Shown here: one piece after another, positions 9,811-19,170 of the stretch
Layout of the letters: each line of letters begins with the position of its first letter
Position numbering within the stretch: position 1 is the stretch's first letter
Source: Croceivirga thetidis
Lineage (GTDB): Bacteria; Bacteroidota; Bacteroidia; Flavobacteriales; Flavobacteriaceae
Length of the DNA stretch: 64,000 bases
NCBI RefSeq assembly: GCF_012272815.1
Contig: NZ_JAAWWL010000001.1
Location: 1,675,146 to 1,739,145 of the forward strand
Reading direction: 5' to 3'
The notes under the pieces: model-generated
Told to the model about the DNA's origin: nothing
Seen by the model: the letters and a program-made list of their open reading frames with translations, nothing else
Databases searched by the model: none
Position numbers and translations under genes: made by a program

Positions 9811-10323
9811 TTAAATATTCTTTACTGTCTTTCGCAATTTTACCAATGCTTTGTGCATTCGTTTTTCAACGGCCTTTTGTGAAACATCCAAAAATTCAGC
9901 TATTTCCTTATAGGTCATTTGATCCATTCGGTTCAACAAAAAGACTTCTCGCTGACCTTCAGGTAATTCAGAAATCGCCTTTTGTAAGCGATCCATGAAC
10001 TCTTTCTCCTCTAATTGAAATTCTGGGGTTTCATGTTCGCTTGACCGTTGTGGTTGCTTGGCGTATTTTAAAACCACCTTTTGGTGTTCGACCTGATTAT
10101 AGAAGGCATTTTTTGAAACTGCGAATAAAAATCCTCTCGCTTTTTCAAAAAGCACCTTTTTGCAATTGTTCCAGAGTTTTATAAAGGAATCTTGAACTAA
10201 ATCCTCAGCCTGTTGCAGGTTGCCACACTGATAGTAAAGGTAGTTTCGAAGCGATTCGGAATATAAATCAAATACTTCATTAAAGACACTTTGGTCACAA
10301 ATTGACTTCTCGTTTTTGCTCAT
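9811..10323 (-). CDS. ECF RNA polymerase sigma factor (FecI-like)
   Basis: The 170-residue sigma-70 family factor contains region 2 (about residues 20-85, with AEDLVQDSFIKLWNNC) and region 4 (about 105-165, with LPEGQREVFLLNRMDQMTYK and the helix-turn-helix EIAEFLDVSQKAVEKRMHKA). It lacks regions 1 and 3, as ECF factors do. It directs RNA polymerase to promoters in response to the FecR/TonB receptor pair encoded next on the same strand. The gene is divergent from the transglutaminase-7TM operon with 79 bases between starts, so that operon may be a target as well as the receptor operon itself. Confidence 0.92.
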   Translation of the reverse strand: MSKNEKSICDQSVFNEVFDLYSESLRNYLYYQCGNLQQAEDLVQDSFIKLWNNCKKVLFEKARGFLFAVSKNAFYNQVEHQKVVLKYAKQPQRSSEHETPEFQLEEKEFMDRLQKAISELPEGQREVFLLNRMDQMTYKEIAEFLDVSQKAVEKRMHKALVKLRKTVKNI

Positions 10324-10339
10324 CCAAAGTTTTTTTCAA

Positions 10340-10359
10340 TTAAGGGGGTGGGGTGAATT
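10340..10359 (+). promoter_or_regulatory. G-rich element upstream of the transglutaminase-7TM operon
   Basis: TTAAGGGGGTGGGGTGAATT lies 43 bases before the chosen ATG of the transglutaminase-7TM gene. It matches the minus-strand element at 9790-9808 apart from one inserted A and two substitutions. Both copies precede a gene start by about 40 bases in the sense orientation, so they may be the same functional element. If so, the sigma/FecR cassette and this operon would be co-regulated. That is inference from similarity and position. Confidence 0.45.
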
Positions 10360-10402
10360 CAAAGTATCCTGTTCTACTACCAAATCTAAAAAAATATTGA
10401 TT

Positions 10403-11980
10403 ATGCATGTCCCTAATCAAATCAAGTTTCTAATTGTAGGTATAAGCGTAGTAACGTTGGCCTTAATCGTTTATAAGGTCAATTTGCTCAATAAATCACA
10501 GCAAACTTTTTTGTCGGATGAAGTATATCAGGTGACCTACCGATACTTTCTGAAAACTGATTCTACAGACACTTTTGTGAAAGCATTCTTGCCCAAAAAC
10601 AATAGTAGGCAAAAAATAACCCAACAAAAAAGTGAATTGTCGCCTGAAGTCAATTTTACGACTAGGGCGGAAGGTGAAAACTTTCGGGCAAATTGGATTA
10701 CAAAGTCTAAAAACAGCTATGAGAACATTACCTATTCATTCACTTTTAAAGGAAAAGCCCAACAATATGGATTGAACGATTATTTCAAAGCAAGCAAGGA
10801 AAATAAAGAAGACTATTTATTGGCTACGAAAAACATACAGGTGTTTGCCGAGCCTATTTCCCTTCTGGCAGCCCAAATAGAAAAAGAAACCAAATCGGAC
10901 AAGGAAAGACTGAGTTCAGTTTTCGATTATGTTTATCAAATGCCATCGGCTCCAATTATAACATTGACCGATGCACTCAGCGCCTTGGAGCGAAATGAGG
11001 CATCATGCAATGGTAAAAGTAGGCTTTTCGTTGCTTTGGCAAGAAATCTAGGCTATCCTTCTAGAATTAAGGGTGGAATTATTCTTAAAGAATCAAATAA
11101 AAGAACTTCACATGCTTGGGCAGAAGTCTTTGTCGATGGAGTCTGGGTTCCATTTGATGCGCTAAATGGTCACTTTGCCTACTTGCCAGCCAATTATCTG
11201 GAATTGTACGTGGGGGATGAATTTTTAATAACCCACAGCCCAGGTATTCAATTTGACTATTCTTATGACATCACAAAAAAAGAATCGCTTTTCATCTTAG
11301 ATGAAGGTTCTGAAGAGACCTCTAAAATCACCTCTCTTTCTTTATGGGGTCTGGTACAAAACGAATCCATTTCAAAAAGGAATCTTTTTCTGCTGCTGAT
11401 GTTACCCTTAGGTGGGTTAGTAGTGGCCTTATTACGAAATGTTGTGGGCATCCGCACATTTGGGGTTTTCTTGCCAGTGCTGATTGCATTTTCATTATTG
11501 GAAACAGGTTTTGGAACAGGAATGGCCCTTTTTCTATTCTTGATTTTGTTTGTTGGTTTTATAACTAGACCCTTTGACAAAATGGGTTTGTTACACACCC
11601 CTAAATTGGTTATTTCATTGACGTTGATGGTATTGGTCATGACCTTGGGCAACTACCTTGGGGTTTCTTTCAAAATCACATGGCTAAGTTCGCTCACGCT
11701 CTTTCCGACCATTATATTGACCATATCCGCAGAGCGTTTTTCAAAGCTTATTGTAGAGGATGGATTGCAAAAAGCAACTGGAACCTTATTTCAAACCCTA
11801 ATAGCGGTTACGGTTTGTTTTACTCTTTTTTCAATCAAGGGTTTGGATGCCCTATTAATTCTTTTCCCTGAAGCATTGTTGTTAATCATTGCTTGTTGCT
11901 TGTTACTAGGTAGGTATGTCGGTTTACGATGGACCGAATTACTACGATTTCAGCCCTTATTAAAACCCAAATTCATCTAA
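10403..11980 (+). CDS. Transglutaminase-like domain fused to a 7TM membrane domain
   Basis: The 525-residue inner-membrane protein has an N-terminal membrane anchor (about residues 9-28), a periplasmic region with a transglutaminase/protease-like fold (about 155-275), and a C-terminal seven-helix domain (about 325-510). That last domain carries the family signature GIRTFGVFLPVLIAF. Relatives are often annotated as inactive transglutaminases of the UUP1/7TM group. Here a Cys-His-Asp triad looks intact: Cys202 (ASCNGKSRLF), His237 (SHAWAEVF), Asp252 (PFDALNG). The ATG at 10403 was chosen because it precedes the anchor. An upstream frame extension reads through the promoter region. It is first of an operon with an ATP-grasp ligase (3-base gap) and a barrel protein. 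Peptide or polyamine-type cross-linking at the envelope is a guess. Confidence 0.85.
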   Translation: MHVPNQIKFLIVGISVVTLALIVYKVNLLNKSQQTFLSDEVYQVTYRYFLKTDSTDTFVKAFLPKNNSRQKITQQKSELSPEVNFTTRAEGENFRANWITKSKNSYENITYSFTFKGKAQQYGLNDYFKASKENKEDYLLATKNIQVFAEPISLLAAQIEKETKSDKERLSSVFDYVYQMPSAPIITLTDALSALERNEASCNGKSRLFVALARNLGYPSRIKGGIILKESNKRTSHAWAEVFVDGVWVPFDALNGHFAYLPANYLELYVGDEFLITHSPGIQFDYSYDITKKESLFILDEGSEETSKITSLSLWGLVQNESISKRNLFLLLMLPLGGLVVALLRNVVGIRTFGVFLPVLIAFSLLETGFGTGMALFLFLILFVGFITRPFDKMGLLHTPKLVISLTLMVLVMTLGNYLGVSFKITWLSSLTLFPTIILTISAERFSKLIVEDGLQKATGTLFQTLIAVTVCFTLFSIKGLDALLILFPEALLLIIACCLLLGRYVGLRWTELLRFQPLLKPKFI

Positions 11981-11983
11981 AAT

Positions 11984-12844
11984 ATGATTCAAAAGATTTT
12001 TAAGGTCAAAAACCCTAAAGGGGTTATTGGCCTCAATCGACGCAATATTCAATTTATCTATCCACACAATCAACGTAAGGATTACATCCTGGCAGATGAT
12101 AAAGTGAAGGCGAAAATGATTTTACACCAAAATGATATTGCATGTGCGAAGACCTATGCTGTCGTTGAGCGAATCAGTGATATTAAATCAAGCTGGAAAG
12201 GTTTGCAGGAACATAGGGCCTTGGTTATTAAACCAGCCAAAGGTTGTGGTGGTGGCGGAATTAAAATCTTAAAGAAAAACAGCCTTGGAAAATGGCAAAG
12301 TAGTGGGAAAACCATTTCTGACGAACAGATATTCCATCATATTACTCGCATTATTTCAGGTTTGTTCTCTATGGCTTCAAATGATGTATGTCTAATTGAG
12401 GAATGTATTATGCCCCATCCGTTCTTTGCTGAAATCTACGATGAGGGCGTTCCTGATTTTCGCATAATTACACTAAAAGGTAAACCGCTAATGGCCATGT
12501 TACGAATGCCAACGTCAAGATCTGATGGAAAGGCAAACCTGCATCAAAAAGGGGTCGGAATTGGTGTTGATATGTTGAACGGAACATTGACCCAAGTTTA
12601 TGATGGTAAACAATACAGTGACCATCACCCAGACAATGAAAACAGCGTTAACGGAAAAAAAATACCCTACTGGTTTACGATGATGCAACTGGCACGTAAA
12701 ACTGCCCAAGCCTTTCCCCTGGACTATCTAGGCATTGACCTTGTAATTGATAAAGTCAAGGGCCCTCAAATCATGGAGGTCAATGTACGTCCGGGCTTGG
12801 GTATTCAATTGGTTAACAAACAAGGCCTTCAATCAACTTTATAA
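11984..12844 (+). CDS. RimK-like ATP-grasp ligase (alpha-L-glutamate ligase-related)
   Basis: The 286-residue cytoplasmic protein is an ATP-grasp ligase of the group annotated as alpha-L-glutamate ligase-like, a regular partner of 7TM-transglutaminase proteins. Such enzymes join a carboxylate to an amine with ATP. Visible parts are the N-terminal GLNRRNIQFIYPHNQRKDY, the nucleotide-binding stretch VIKPAKGCGGGGIKIL (about residues 81-96), the substrate-side segment PDFRIITLKGKPLMAMLRMP, and the metal-binding IMEVNVRPGLGIQLVN near the C-terminus. It follows the 7TM gene by three bases and precedes the barrel gene by 19. The acceptor substrate is unknown. A glutamylation role is inferred only from the family name. 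Confidence 0.85.
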   Translation: MIQKIFKVKNPKGVIGLNRRNIQFIYPHNQRKDYILADDKVKAKMILHQNDIACAKTYAVVERISDIKSSWKGLQEHRALVIKPAKGCGGGGIKILKKNSLGKWQSSGKTISDEQIFHHITRIISGLFSMASNDVCLIEECIMPHPFFAEIYDEGVPDFRIITLKGKPLMAMLRMPTSRSDGKANLHQKGVGIGVDMLNGTLTQVYDGKQYSDHHPDNENSVNGKKIPYWFTMMQLARKTAQAFPLDYLGIDLVIDKVKGPQIMEVNVRPGLGIQLVNKQGLQSTL

Positions 12845-12863
12845 AAACTTCAAAAAAAAATTT

Positions 12864-13979
12864 ATGAAATATATATTCGCATTATTGACTGTTTTGATTT
12901 GTTCAGTAAGCTACGCACAAGAACGACATCGTTTTGAATTGGGCACTCAGGCTGGCTATGAATACAACTACTTTAAAAGCCCTGATGAATTGATAGTTAA
13001 TGGCACGGCAATAAACGAGAATGATTTGATTTCTAGTAGTGCTTATCAAGACATATTCTTTGACTATGACTACAGATACAAGTGGAAAGCCAATCGCGTT
13101 AGAATTTCAGTCTCTCCATTTGTACGACTTTTTCAAGAAAATATGGGTGATAGTTATTGGAGCTTTGATGCAGACATTAAGTATGACCACAAAATATCGA
13201 AAAAAACCAAGTTGTTGGGAGCATTGACTTTTGTGCGAATGAACCGTGAAGGGTTAGACGGTGCACAAGATGTTTTGGTCAATCCTTTAGGGTATACCAA
13301 CTATGGCGCATCGGGTGGAGTTGAGCTCAAACCTATTCCACAGAACAAAACCACCTTTGAAGGTTTCTATAACTTTAAAAACTTTGATTCTTATGGGGTT
13401 CGTGATTTAGAATTTAATGAATTGGGGCTGCGTTTAGCCAGTAAGCAAGAGTTTCGTCCTAATCGATATGAACATGCGTTTGGGTTTACTGCCTACTATA
13501 AAAAACGGCTGTACAAAACCTTTAATACGGAGGAAAGTCCTGCAAGTGGAGAACGTGATTGGGATTATTTTAAGGCAAACTTATTTTACGAATTACCAAT
13601 TGGTGGATATCTTGAACTTGAACCACAACTGACCTACTATGGCCGTTATGATAGGCTAGAAGGGCAATCCGGGTTTAACCAATATGGTCCTGGTCTCCGG
13701 TTGAAATTCGACAATGATAAAACGAAAATCAACGCATCAATAAAATACCAAATACGGGACTACACTTCTATACTCGCACCAGGTACAGAAGATGCCCTAA
13801 CTTATTCCTACACTGATTTTTCGTTGAATTTTGAACATCAGTTACCATTGAAGGGATTGTTCTTTACAGGAACAGTTTATAGCCGATTTCGCGAAACAAA
13901 TACAATTGACTTGACTGCGAGGTCTTTTCGCGGGTACACAAATCAATATGCGGGTCTTGGAGTATTATGGAAGCTTTAA
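12864..13979 (+). CDS. Outer-membrane beta-barrel protein of the ATP-grasp operon
   Basis: The 371-residue protein has a clear signal peptide (MKYIFALLTVLICSVSYAQ) followed by alternating amphipathic strands rich in Tyr, Phe and charged residues to the C-terminus (YAGLGVLWKL), typical of an outer-membrane barrel. I recognise no named family. The ATG at 12864 was chosen because it starts the signal peptide. The frame is open upstream but overlaps the ligase gene. As the third gene of the operon it could export, receive or anchor whatever the transglutaminase-7TM protein and the ligase make or modify. The stop overlaps the stop of the convergent membrane-protein gene by four bases. Confidence 0.8.
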   Translation: MKYIFALLTVLICSVSYAQERHRFELGTQAGYEYNYFKSPDELIVNGTAINENDLISSSAYQDIFFDYDYRYKWKANRVRISVSPFVRLFQENMGDSYWSFDADIKYDHKISKKTKLLGALTFVRMNREGLDGAQDVLVNPLGYTNYGASGGVELKPIPQNKTTFEGFYNFKNFDSYGVRDLEFNELGLRLASKQEFRPNRYEHAFGFTAYYKKRLYKTFNTEESPASGERDWDYFKANLFYELPIGGYLELEPQLTYYGRYDRLEGQSGFNQYGPGLRLKFDNDKTKINASIKYQIRDYTSILAPGTEDALTYSYTDFSLNFEHQLPLKGLFFTGTVYSRFRETNTIDLTARSFRGYTNQYAGLGVLWKL

Positions 13980-14545
13980 GGTGAATTTTTCGTCCGTGAG
14001 GTCCTAAAAATCCGAATCCCAAAATAAAGCATAAAACCTATAAGTATCCCTATTGCCGAATGGTGGAACCAAAATGGTTCGGCACCTTGAAAATCTCCTC
14101 TTATGCGAGCCAGATAGGTCACACCCATTACAATGCCGACATAATAGAAATACACCAGTTGAAAACCCAACTTTACTTTATGCAAGACAAAAGGAGCCAA
14201 AACGATCATTAGATATGCCAGTGCCCCACCAGCCAATTTTTTTGGCACCAATGGAATATCGTTGAGATAAATATTTGTTGCTAAAAAACCAAAGTGTATT
14301 AGATGTAACACAGCAAATAGTAGCAACCAATTTCTAAGACGGTGGTTTTCACGGATCGGTCGTGGATATCCAAAAGCAAATAGTACGAATACACCAAGAA
14401 AAATGATGAATGATAAACGACCAGAAAATCGGGCCGAATGTCTGAATACTTCATTCAAATTAGGTTCCGTCAAGTAGCAATAGCCGAAAATGATTATTTC
14501 TGCCAATACACCTAACAGGAGTAAATTCCGTAAAGAAAATCTCAT
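13976..14545 (-). CDS. Multi-pass membrane protein, unknown
   Basis: The 189-residue protein has about six hydrophobic helices starting at residue 7 and a basic C-terminus (RIFRTSRTKNSP). It carries no enzymatic motif I can assign. Histidines sit at helix ends (LHLIHFGF at about residues 80-87 and WFHHSAIG at about 158-165). They could bind heme or metal, but their spacing does not match a family I know. It stands alone on the minus strand, convergent with the barrel gene (4-base stop overlap) and divergent from the GLPGLI gene. Its start codon is ATG, and no regulatory site is evident. Confidence 0.7.
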   Translation of the reverse strand: MRFSLRNLLLLGVLAEIIIFGYCYLTEPNLNEVFRHSARFSGRLSFIIFLGVFVLFAFGYPRPIRENHRLRNWLLLFAVLHLIHFGFLATNIYLNDIPLVPKKLAGGALAYLMIVLAPFVLHKVKLGFQLVYFYYVGIVMGVTYLARIRGDFQGAEPFWFHHSAIGILIGFMLYFGIRIFRTSRTKNSP

Positions 14546-14783
14546 TATTTATATGGTTAGTTGGGGCTAATATATTGGATTTTTTTTATTGGAATACACT
14601 AGAAGCTTTTAGCTCTCTTTTGAAAACAATAGTCTTCAAAGTGTCCATAATCAACGCGTTACAGTATTGTTTTTGATTTAAAGAATCCATTTTAACAATT
14701 TCTCGTGTTAATGTTATGATAAACAGGGTATGATTGTTTAAGTAAAAATTAAATTCGTTAAACAAACTAAATCGATTGAAACC

Positions 14784-15614
14784 ATGAAAAAAATTCTTCT
14801 TCCTCTTTTTGCAATTGTAGTGCTGCTTATCGTATCATTCACTCCCAATACACAAGAGTTTCAAGGCCAAGCAATTTACCTTTCAAAATCAACAATGGAG
14901 TTGGGAAACTGGGGAGCACGAATGAGCGAAGCCCAGAAGAAGCAAATAAAGGCGAGGTTAAAAAACCGGTTGGAAAAGACATACACCCTAAATTTTAACA
15001 AAGAAGAGTCGGTTTTCAATGAAGAAGAAAAACTAGATGCCATATCAGGTGCGACAGATTCCTGGGGTAAAAACTTTGCTAGGGGAGAGCAGTATAAAAA
15101 TGTAAAGGCGAACGAATTGGTGCAGACCCAAGAGTTTTATGGTAAAAAATTCTTAGTGAAAGATGGACTGCAAGAATTTGATTGGAATATGGGGTCCGAA
15201 ACAAAACAAATTGGACAATACATGTGTTTCAAGGCTTCAGCTTTAGTGCCAACTGACGAATTAACATGGTTTGATTTCTCCTGGGGCAAACTTAGAAGAC
15301 AACAGGCCCAACAAAATGATTCTACGGCCACAACTCCGGAAATTGATATGACCCAAGTAGTGGCATGGTACACTCCTCAAATACCAGTTTCACATGGCCC
15401 TGCTGAATATTGGGGATTGCCCGGATTGATTTTGGAAGTAAATGCCGGTAATACCACAATGTTGTGTTCTAAAATCATTATGAATCCGAAGGATAATTTA
15501 AAGATTGTGGCCCCAGATAAAGGAAAAATCGTTGACAAAACAGAATACCAAGTCACTGTTCTCGACAAGATGAAGGAGATGATGGAGAATCGCGGTAGGA
15601 GAAGGAGTAGGTAA
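14784..15614 (+). CDS. GLPGLI family secreted protein
   Basis: The 276-residue exported protein belongs to the Bacteroidota GLPGLI family, named for the motif seen here as GLPGLILEV at about residues 212-220. A signal peptide occupies about residues 1-24. The C-terminus is very basic (ENRGRRRSR). The molecular role of the family is not established. In flavobacteria these genes often stand next to a carboxypeptidase-regulatory TonB-type receptor. That is the arrangement here, with the receptor starting 25 bases downstream on the same strand. The upstream 238-base region is AT-rich and shows no exact promoter element. Confidence 0.88.
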   Translation: MKKILLPLFAIVVLLIVSFTPNTQEFQGQAIYLSKSTMELGNWGARMSEAQKKQIKARLKNRLEKTYTLNFNKEESVFNEEEKLDAISGATDSWGKNFARGEQYKNVKANELVQTQEFYGKKFLVKDGLQEFDWNMGSETKQIGQYMCFKASALVPTDELTWFDFSWGKLRRQQAQQNDSTATTPEIDMTQVVAWYTPQIPVSHGPAEYWGLPGLILEVNAGNTTMLCSKIIMNPKDNLKIVAPDKGKIVDKTEYQVTVLDKMKEMMENRGRRRSR

Positions 15615-15639
15615 CCGAAGTCTTGACGATTCCAAAATC

Positions 15640-18354
15640 ATGAGAAATCTCTTTCTGTTCAGTGCATTGCTGATAACTTCACAATTTTATGCTCAAATAA
15701 AACTGGAGGGAGTTGTGCGAGACACCTTAAATGCACCTCTAGAACTAGCTAATGTATTGGCTTTTGATCAAAGCAACAATACAATGGCTTCCTACGGTAT
15801 TACCAACGATTCAGGGAGGTTTTCTATTGAACTGGGCAAAAATTCCACATATGAGATTCAGATAAGTTATGTAGGGATGAAGACCCTGAAAGAAATTGTT
15901 GAAACCCAAGAATCTGATATTACCCGAGATTTTGTTCTAACCCCTGAAAACCAATTGGATGAGGTAGAACTGATCTATGAGATGCCTGTGCAAATTAATG
16001 GTGATACCTTGGTATATAATGCAGATTCATTTCAAGACGGAACGGAACGAAAACTAGAAGACGTGTTGGAAAAGCTTCCAGGCGTTGAAATCAATGAAGA
16101 TGGTCAGATTGAGGTAGAGGGTAAAGTAGTCAACAAAATGATGGTGAACGGTAAAGACTTCTTTGATGGTGACACCAAATTGGCCTCAAAGAATATCCCA
16201 TCAAAAGCTGTCGATAAGATTCAGGTATTACGCAATTACTCAGAGGTTGGTCAATTAAGCAGTGTTCGCAACAACCAAGACAATGTAGCGATTAACATAA
16301 AACTCAAGGAGGGAAAGGAGAACTTCTGGTTCGGAGATATAACCGCAGGTTCAGGTGCCTCGCCTGATAATGAACTCTATCTCTTGCAGCCAAAACTGTT
16401 CTATTACAGTCCCAAATACACGCTAAATTTTATTGGCGATTTGAACAATACTGGAGAAGTTGCCTTAACCAGAAGGGACATTAGAAATTTTGGTGGAGGT
16501 TTTCGAGTGCCCAGTAGAAATAGTGGCACCGATATTAACTTAGGGGATAACAGCCTCAATTTTCTGACCAACGAACAAAATGTATTGGAAATTGAAAGCA
16601 AACTGGCTACGGCCAATTTTAGCTATTCACCGTCCGGAACTTTGGACTTGAGTGGTTTTTTTATCTACAACAGCAGTCGAATATTATCCCAAGAATCCAG
16701 CCTTATCCAGTATACGAATCCTGATTTGGGGATTCCTGATGAAGCTACGGAACAGTTTGGCCGGGAACGTTCGGAACAAAGCCTTCTAAAATTAAGTGCT
16801 TCTTTCCAGCCAAACTATAGCAATCAAATTGACTATGATGTGTTGGCACGAATTTCGAGCGATCGCCAAAGTCAATTAATTTCTTCTTCTGTCATCGGGA
16901 ATACGGTTCGAGAAGACGATTTTACACCCTACAGCATCAACCAAAACCTGAATTATTATTATACCCTAAACGAAAACAACATTTTCGCTTTTGAGGCGCA
17001 ACACCTTTTAAAGGATGAAGACCCATTTTACAATGCAGTATTAGTCAATCAAACAGGGGCTGAAGATGCATTTGATTCGACAGCAGAAGCTTTGGGTTTC
17101 AATACAGAACAATCCACCTACAATTTTGACCAAAATCGCAGAATTCAATCCAATCAATTGGATGCCAAGCTTGACTATTACAATATATTGAACGCCAAGA
17201 GTAACTTGAATTTTACCTTAGGCTTGATTTTGAGTAACCAAGAATTCAATTCGTCCATTTTTCAGTTTTTGGATGATGGGAGCGTTTTTGAACCTAACGC
17301 CTTAATAAATGAAGGTAGATTGCAAAATGACACTGAATACAATTTCAGTGATTTGTATTTAGGTGTACGTTACAGGCTCAAGACGGGCAAGTTTACGATA
17401 ACTCCTGGGCTTTCGGTCCATGCCTATGGCAATCAGAATACACAGTTTGGTGAAACATTTGAAGATAATTTTATTAGGGTTCTTCCTGATTTTGAAACGA
17501 GAATTGATTTAAAGAAAAGCGAATCCTTGACATTGCGCTATGATATGCGAAATCAGTTTACTGATGTGACCAGGCTTGCAGAAGGATTGGTGCTCAATAA
17601 CTTCAGCAATATCCAGTTTGGTGAATCTGAATTGCAGAATGCTTTGTCGCACAATGTAAGTTTGTTGTATAGTAGCTTTAATCTTTTTAATTATACCAAT
17701 GTCTTTGCGCGCGCTGCGTACTCCAATAATATTGATCAGATTAGAAGTCTTACCGATTTTGAAAATGTAATTCGTACCAGTTCGTTTTTCAATTCTGCTT
17801 TTGCTGATGAGAACTTGAGTTTTTTTGGTAGGGTTCAGCGAACCTTCGGAAAGGTTCAAGCAACCTTGAACACCAGTTTTAATTACAGTCGGATTAATCA
17901 ATTTATTCAAGGCTTACGTTCACTGAATGAAGGTTTCACCCAGACGTATACCCCAGGGCTACGCACTAATTTTAAGATTGCACCTAATGTTACCTTCAGA
18001 TATCGATACAGCGTAACGAACAATAATCAAGGTGGAGGGGAGACCAAGTTTGTAACCAATGCCCCTTCAATTGATTTTGATGCGTATATCTGGAAATCAG
18101 TGACCTTAAGGTCAGATTACACGTATACCACTCAAGATTTGGGAAATGGCTCTTCGCAGTCTTTTCAAACTTGGAATGCGACATTAGCGTATCGCAAAGA
18201 CCGGGATGCCAAATGGGAATATGAAATCAAGGCAACCAATATTTTAAATATTGATTCCCAGGTGCGTAACAATGCCAATAATATATCAGCTTTCACTGCG
18301 GAGACCTTTATTCAACCGAGGTTTTTGACTTTCCGTATGGTATATTCCTTGTAA
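15640..18354 (+). CDS. TonB-dependent receptor-like outer-membrane barrel protein (GLPGLI partner)
   Basis: The 904-residue protein has a signal peptide (residues 1-18), a carboxypeptidase-regulatory-like domain (about 20-105), a plug-like region (about 120-225, with LEDVLEKLPGVEINEDGQIE and a MVNGKDFF element) and a long barrel to the C-terminus. The barrel resembles the outer-membrane beta-barrel-3 group found with GLPGLI proteins. The plug lacks the classic RGG/DG motif of nutrient receptors, so it may be a surface or secretion-related barrel rather than a substrate importer. It is co-oriented with the GLPGLI gene 25 bases upstream, almost certainly one operon. The substrate is unknown. 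Confidence 0.88.
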   Translation: MRNLFLFSALLITSQFYAQIKLEGVVRDTLNAPLELANVLAFDQSNNTMASYGITNDSGRFSIELGKNSTYEIQISYVGMKTLKEIVETQESDITRDFVLTPENQLDEVELIYEMPVQINGDTLVYNADSFQDGTERKLEDVLEKLPGVEINEDGQIEVEGKVVNKMMVNGKDFFDGDTKLASKNIPSKAVDKIQVLRNYSEVGQLSSVRNNQDNVAINIKLKEGKENFWFGDITAGSGASPDNELYLLQPKLFYYSPKYTLNFIGDLNNTGEVALTRRDIRNFGGGFRVPSRNSGTDINLGDNSLNFLTNEQNVLEIESKLATANFSYSPSGTLDLSGFFIYNSSRILSQESSLIQYTNPDLGIPDEATEQFGRERSEQSLLKLSASFQPNYSNQIDYDVLARISSDRQSQLISSSVIGNTVREDDFTPYSINQNLNYYYTLNENNIFAFEAQHLLKDEDPFYNAVLVNQTGAEDAFDSTAEALGFNTEQSTYNFDQNRRIQSNQLDAKLDYYNILNAKSNLNFTLGLILSNQEFNSSIFQFLDDGSVFEPNALINEGRLQNDTEYNFSDLYLGVRYRLKTGKFTITPGLSVHAYGNQNTQFGETFEDNFIRVLPDFETRIDLKKSESLTLRYDMRNQFTDVTRLAEGLVLNNFSNIQFGESELQNALSHNVSLLYSSFNLFNYTNVFARAAYSNNIDQIRSLTDFENVIRTSSFFNSAFADENLSFFGRVQRTFGKVQATLNTSFNYSRINQFIQGLRSLNEGFTQTYTPGLRTNFKIAPNVTFRYRYSVTNNNQGGGETKFVTNAPSIDFDAYIWKSVTLRSDYTYTTQDLGNGSSQSFQTWNATLAYRKDRDAKWEYEIKATNILNIDSQVRNNANNISAFTAETFIQPRFLTFRMVYSL

Positions 18355-18360
18355 AAAAAT

Positions 18361-19170
18361 TCAATTGGAATTGAAAAATTCCAAGCTTGCTGCTGCAAAA
18401 TTTTCCTGTTTGTAGGTATTGTTATGATCTCCAGTAACGATTTTCAGGTTGCTTTTGGGGATAAGCTTTTGTAGTTCTTTTAGGTCACCGTTATCGGTAT
18501 CAACATCGCCACAAATGATAAGTACTGGAATCGAAATGTTTGAAAGCTCTTCTGGCGAAGTAACCGGTTGGTAGTCTTGTTGCAATCCCAAAATTTTCAA
18601 ATTTGCCCCTATAGAAGTAGCATAATTCACAGCTCCACGGGTAAGTTCTGTTAACTCGGCCCTACCACTAAAGGCGTCTGCAAAGGCCAATCTTCGGTCC
18701 CAATCAGCGTTGGTAAAATCGGCTCCCATTCCTCCGATGATTGCTTTTTGAATTCGATCATCCAAAGTCAGTAATTTGGCCAATACAATGGAACCCCTAG
18801 AATATCCTATTGCCCAATAGTGCTCTAGTTTCAGATAATCGGCAAGAGCGACAAGGTCTTTGACTTCTGCATTATTTTGATAGGCTTCTCCATTCTCTGG
18901 CTGGTCTGAATTTCCATTACCACGTAAATCGGGCACTATTACGCGGTAACCTGATTTAAGTAATTCTTTCTTTACCGAACTTTTATTCCATGAGCTACCC
19001 GAATTGATAAATCCATGAAGTAAGACTATGGTTTGACCCGAACCTTCATCTGTAAACGCAATTTTAATTCCATCATGAGAGGTGAAATGGTGCGAGTAGT
19101 TTTCTTGGGCTTGTTGTTGATTTAGAAATAAAAAGGTCAGGACCAGAAGTAGGGCATATTTGATAGTCAT
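18361..19170 (-). CDS. Exported alpha/beta hydrolase
   Basis: The 269-residue hydrolase has an N-terminal signal peptide (cleavage near residue 21). Its alpha/beta fold shows the oxyanion segment LLHGF (about residues 50-54), the nucleophile elbow GYSRGS, an acid in CGDVDTDNGD and a C-terminal His in TGDHNNT. The chemistry is ester, lactone or similar hydrolysis, and the substrate is unknown. The gene begins on the base directly after the stop of the penicillin-acylase gene on the same strand. The two are therefore translated from one message, possibly acting on the same acyl amide or lactone compound in the periplasm. Confidence 0.85.
   Translation of the reverse strand: MTIKYALLLVLTFLFLNQQQAQENYSHHFTSHDGIKIAFTDEGSGQTIVLLHGFINSGSSWNKSSVKKELLKSGYRVIVPDLRGNGNSDQPENGEAYQNNAEVKDLVALADYLKLEHYWAIGYSRGSIVLAKLLTLDDRIQKAIIGGMGADFTNADWDRRLAFADAFSGRAELTELTRGAVNYATSIGANLKILGLQQDYQPVTSPEELSNISIPVLIICGDVDTDNGDLKELQKLIPKSNLKIVTGDHNNTYKQENFAAASLEFFNSN

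Noticed and set aside
10403-11980. Annotation as inactive transglutaminase
   Set aside because: Cys202, His237 and Asp252 occupy plausible triad positions, so inactivity is not supported by the sequence.
17509-17910. Long minus-strand reading frame inside the GLPGLI-partner receptor
   Set aside because: It lies wholly antisense to a well-supported gene, has no signal or family motif and fits a shadow frame.
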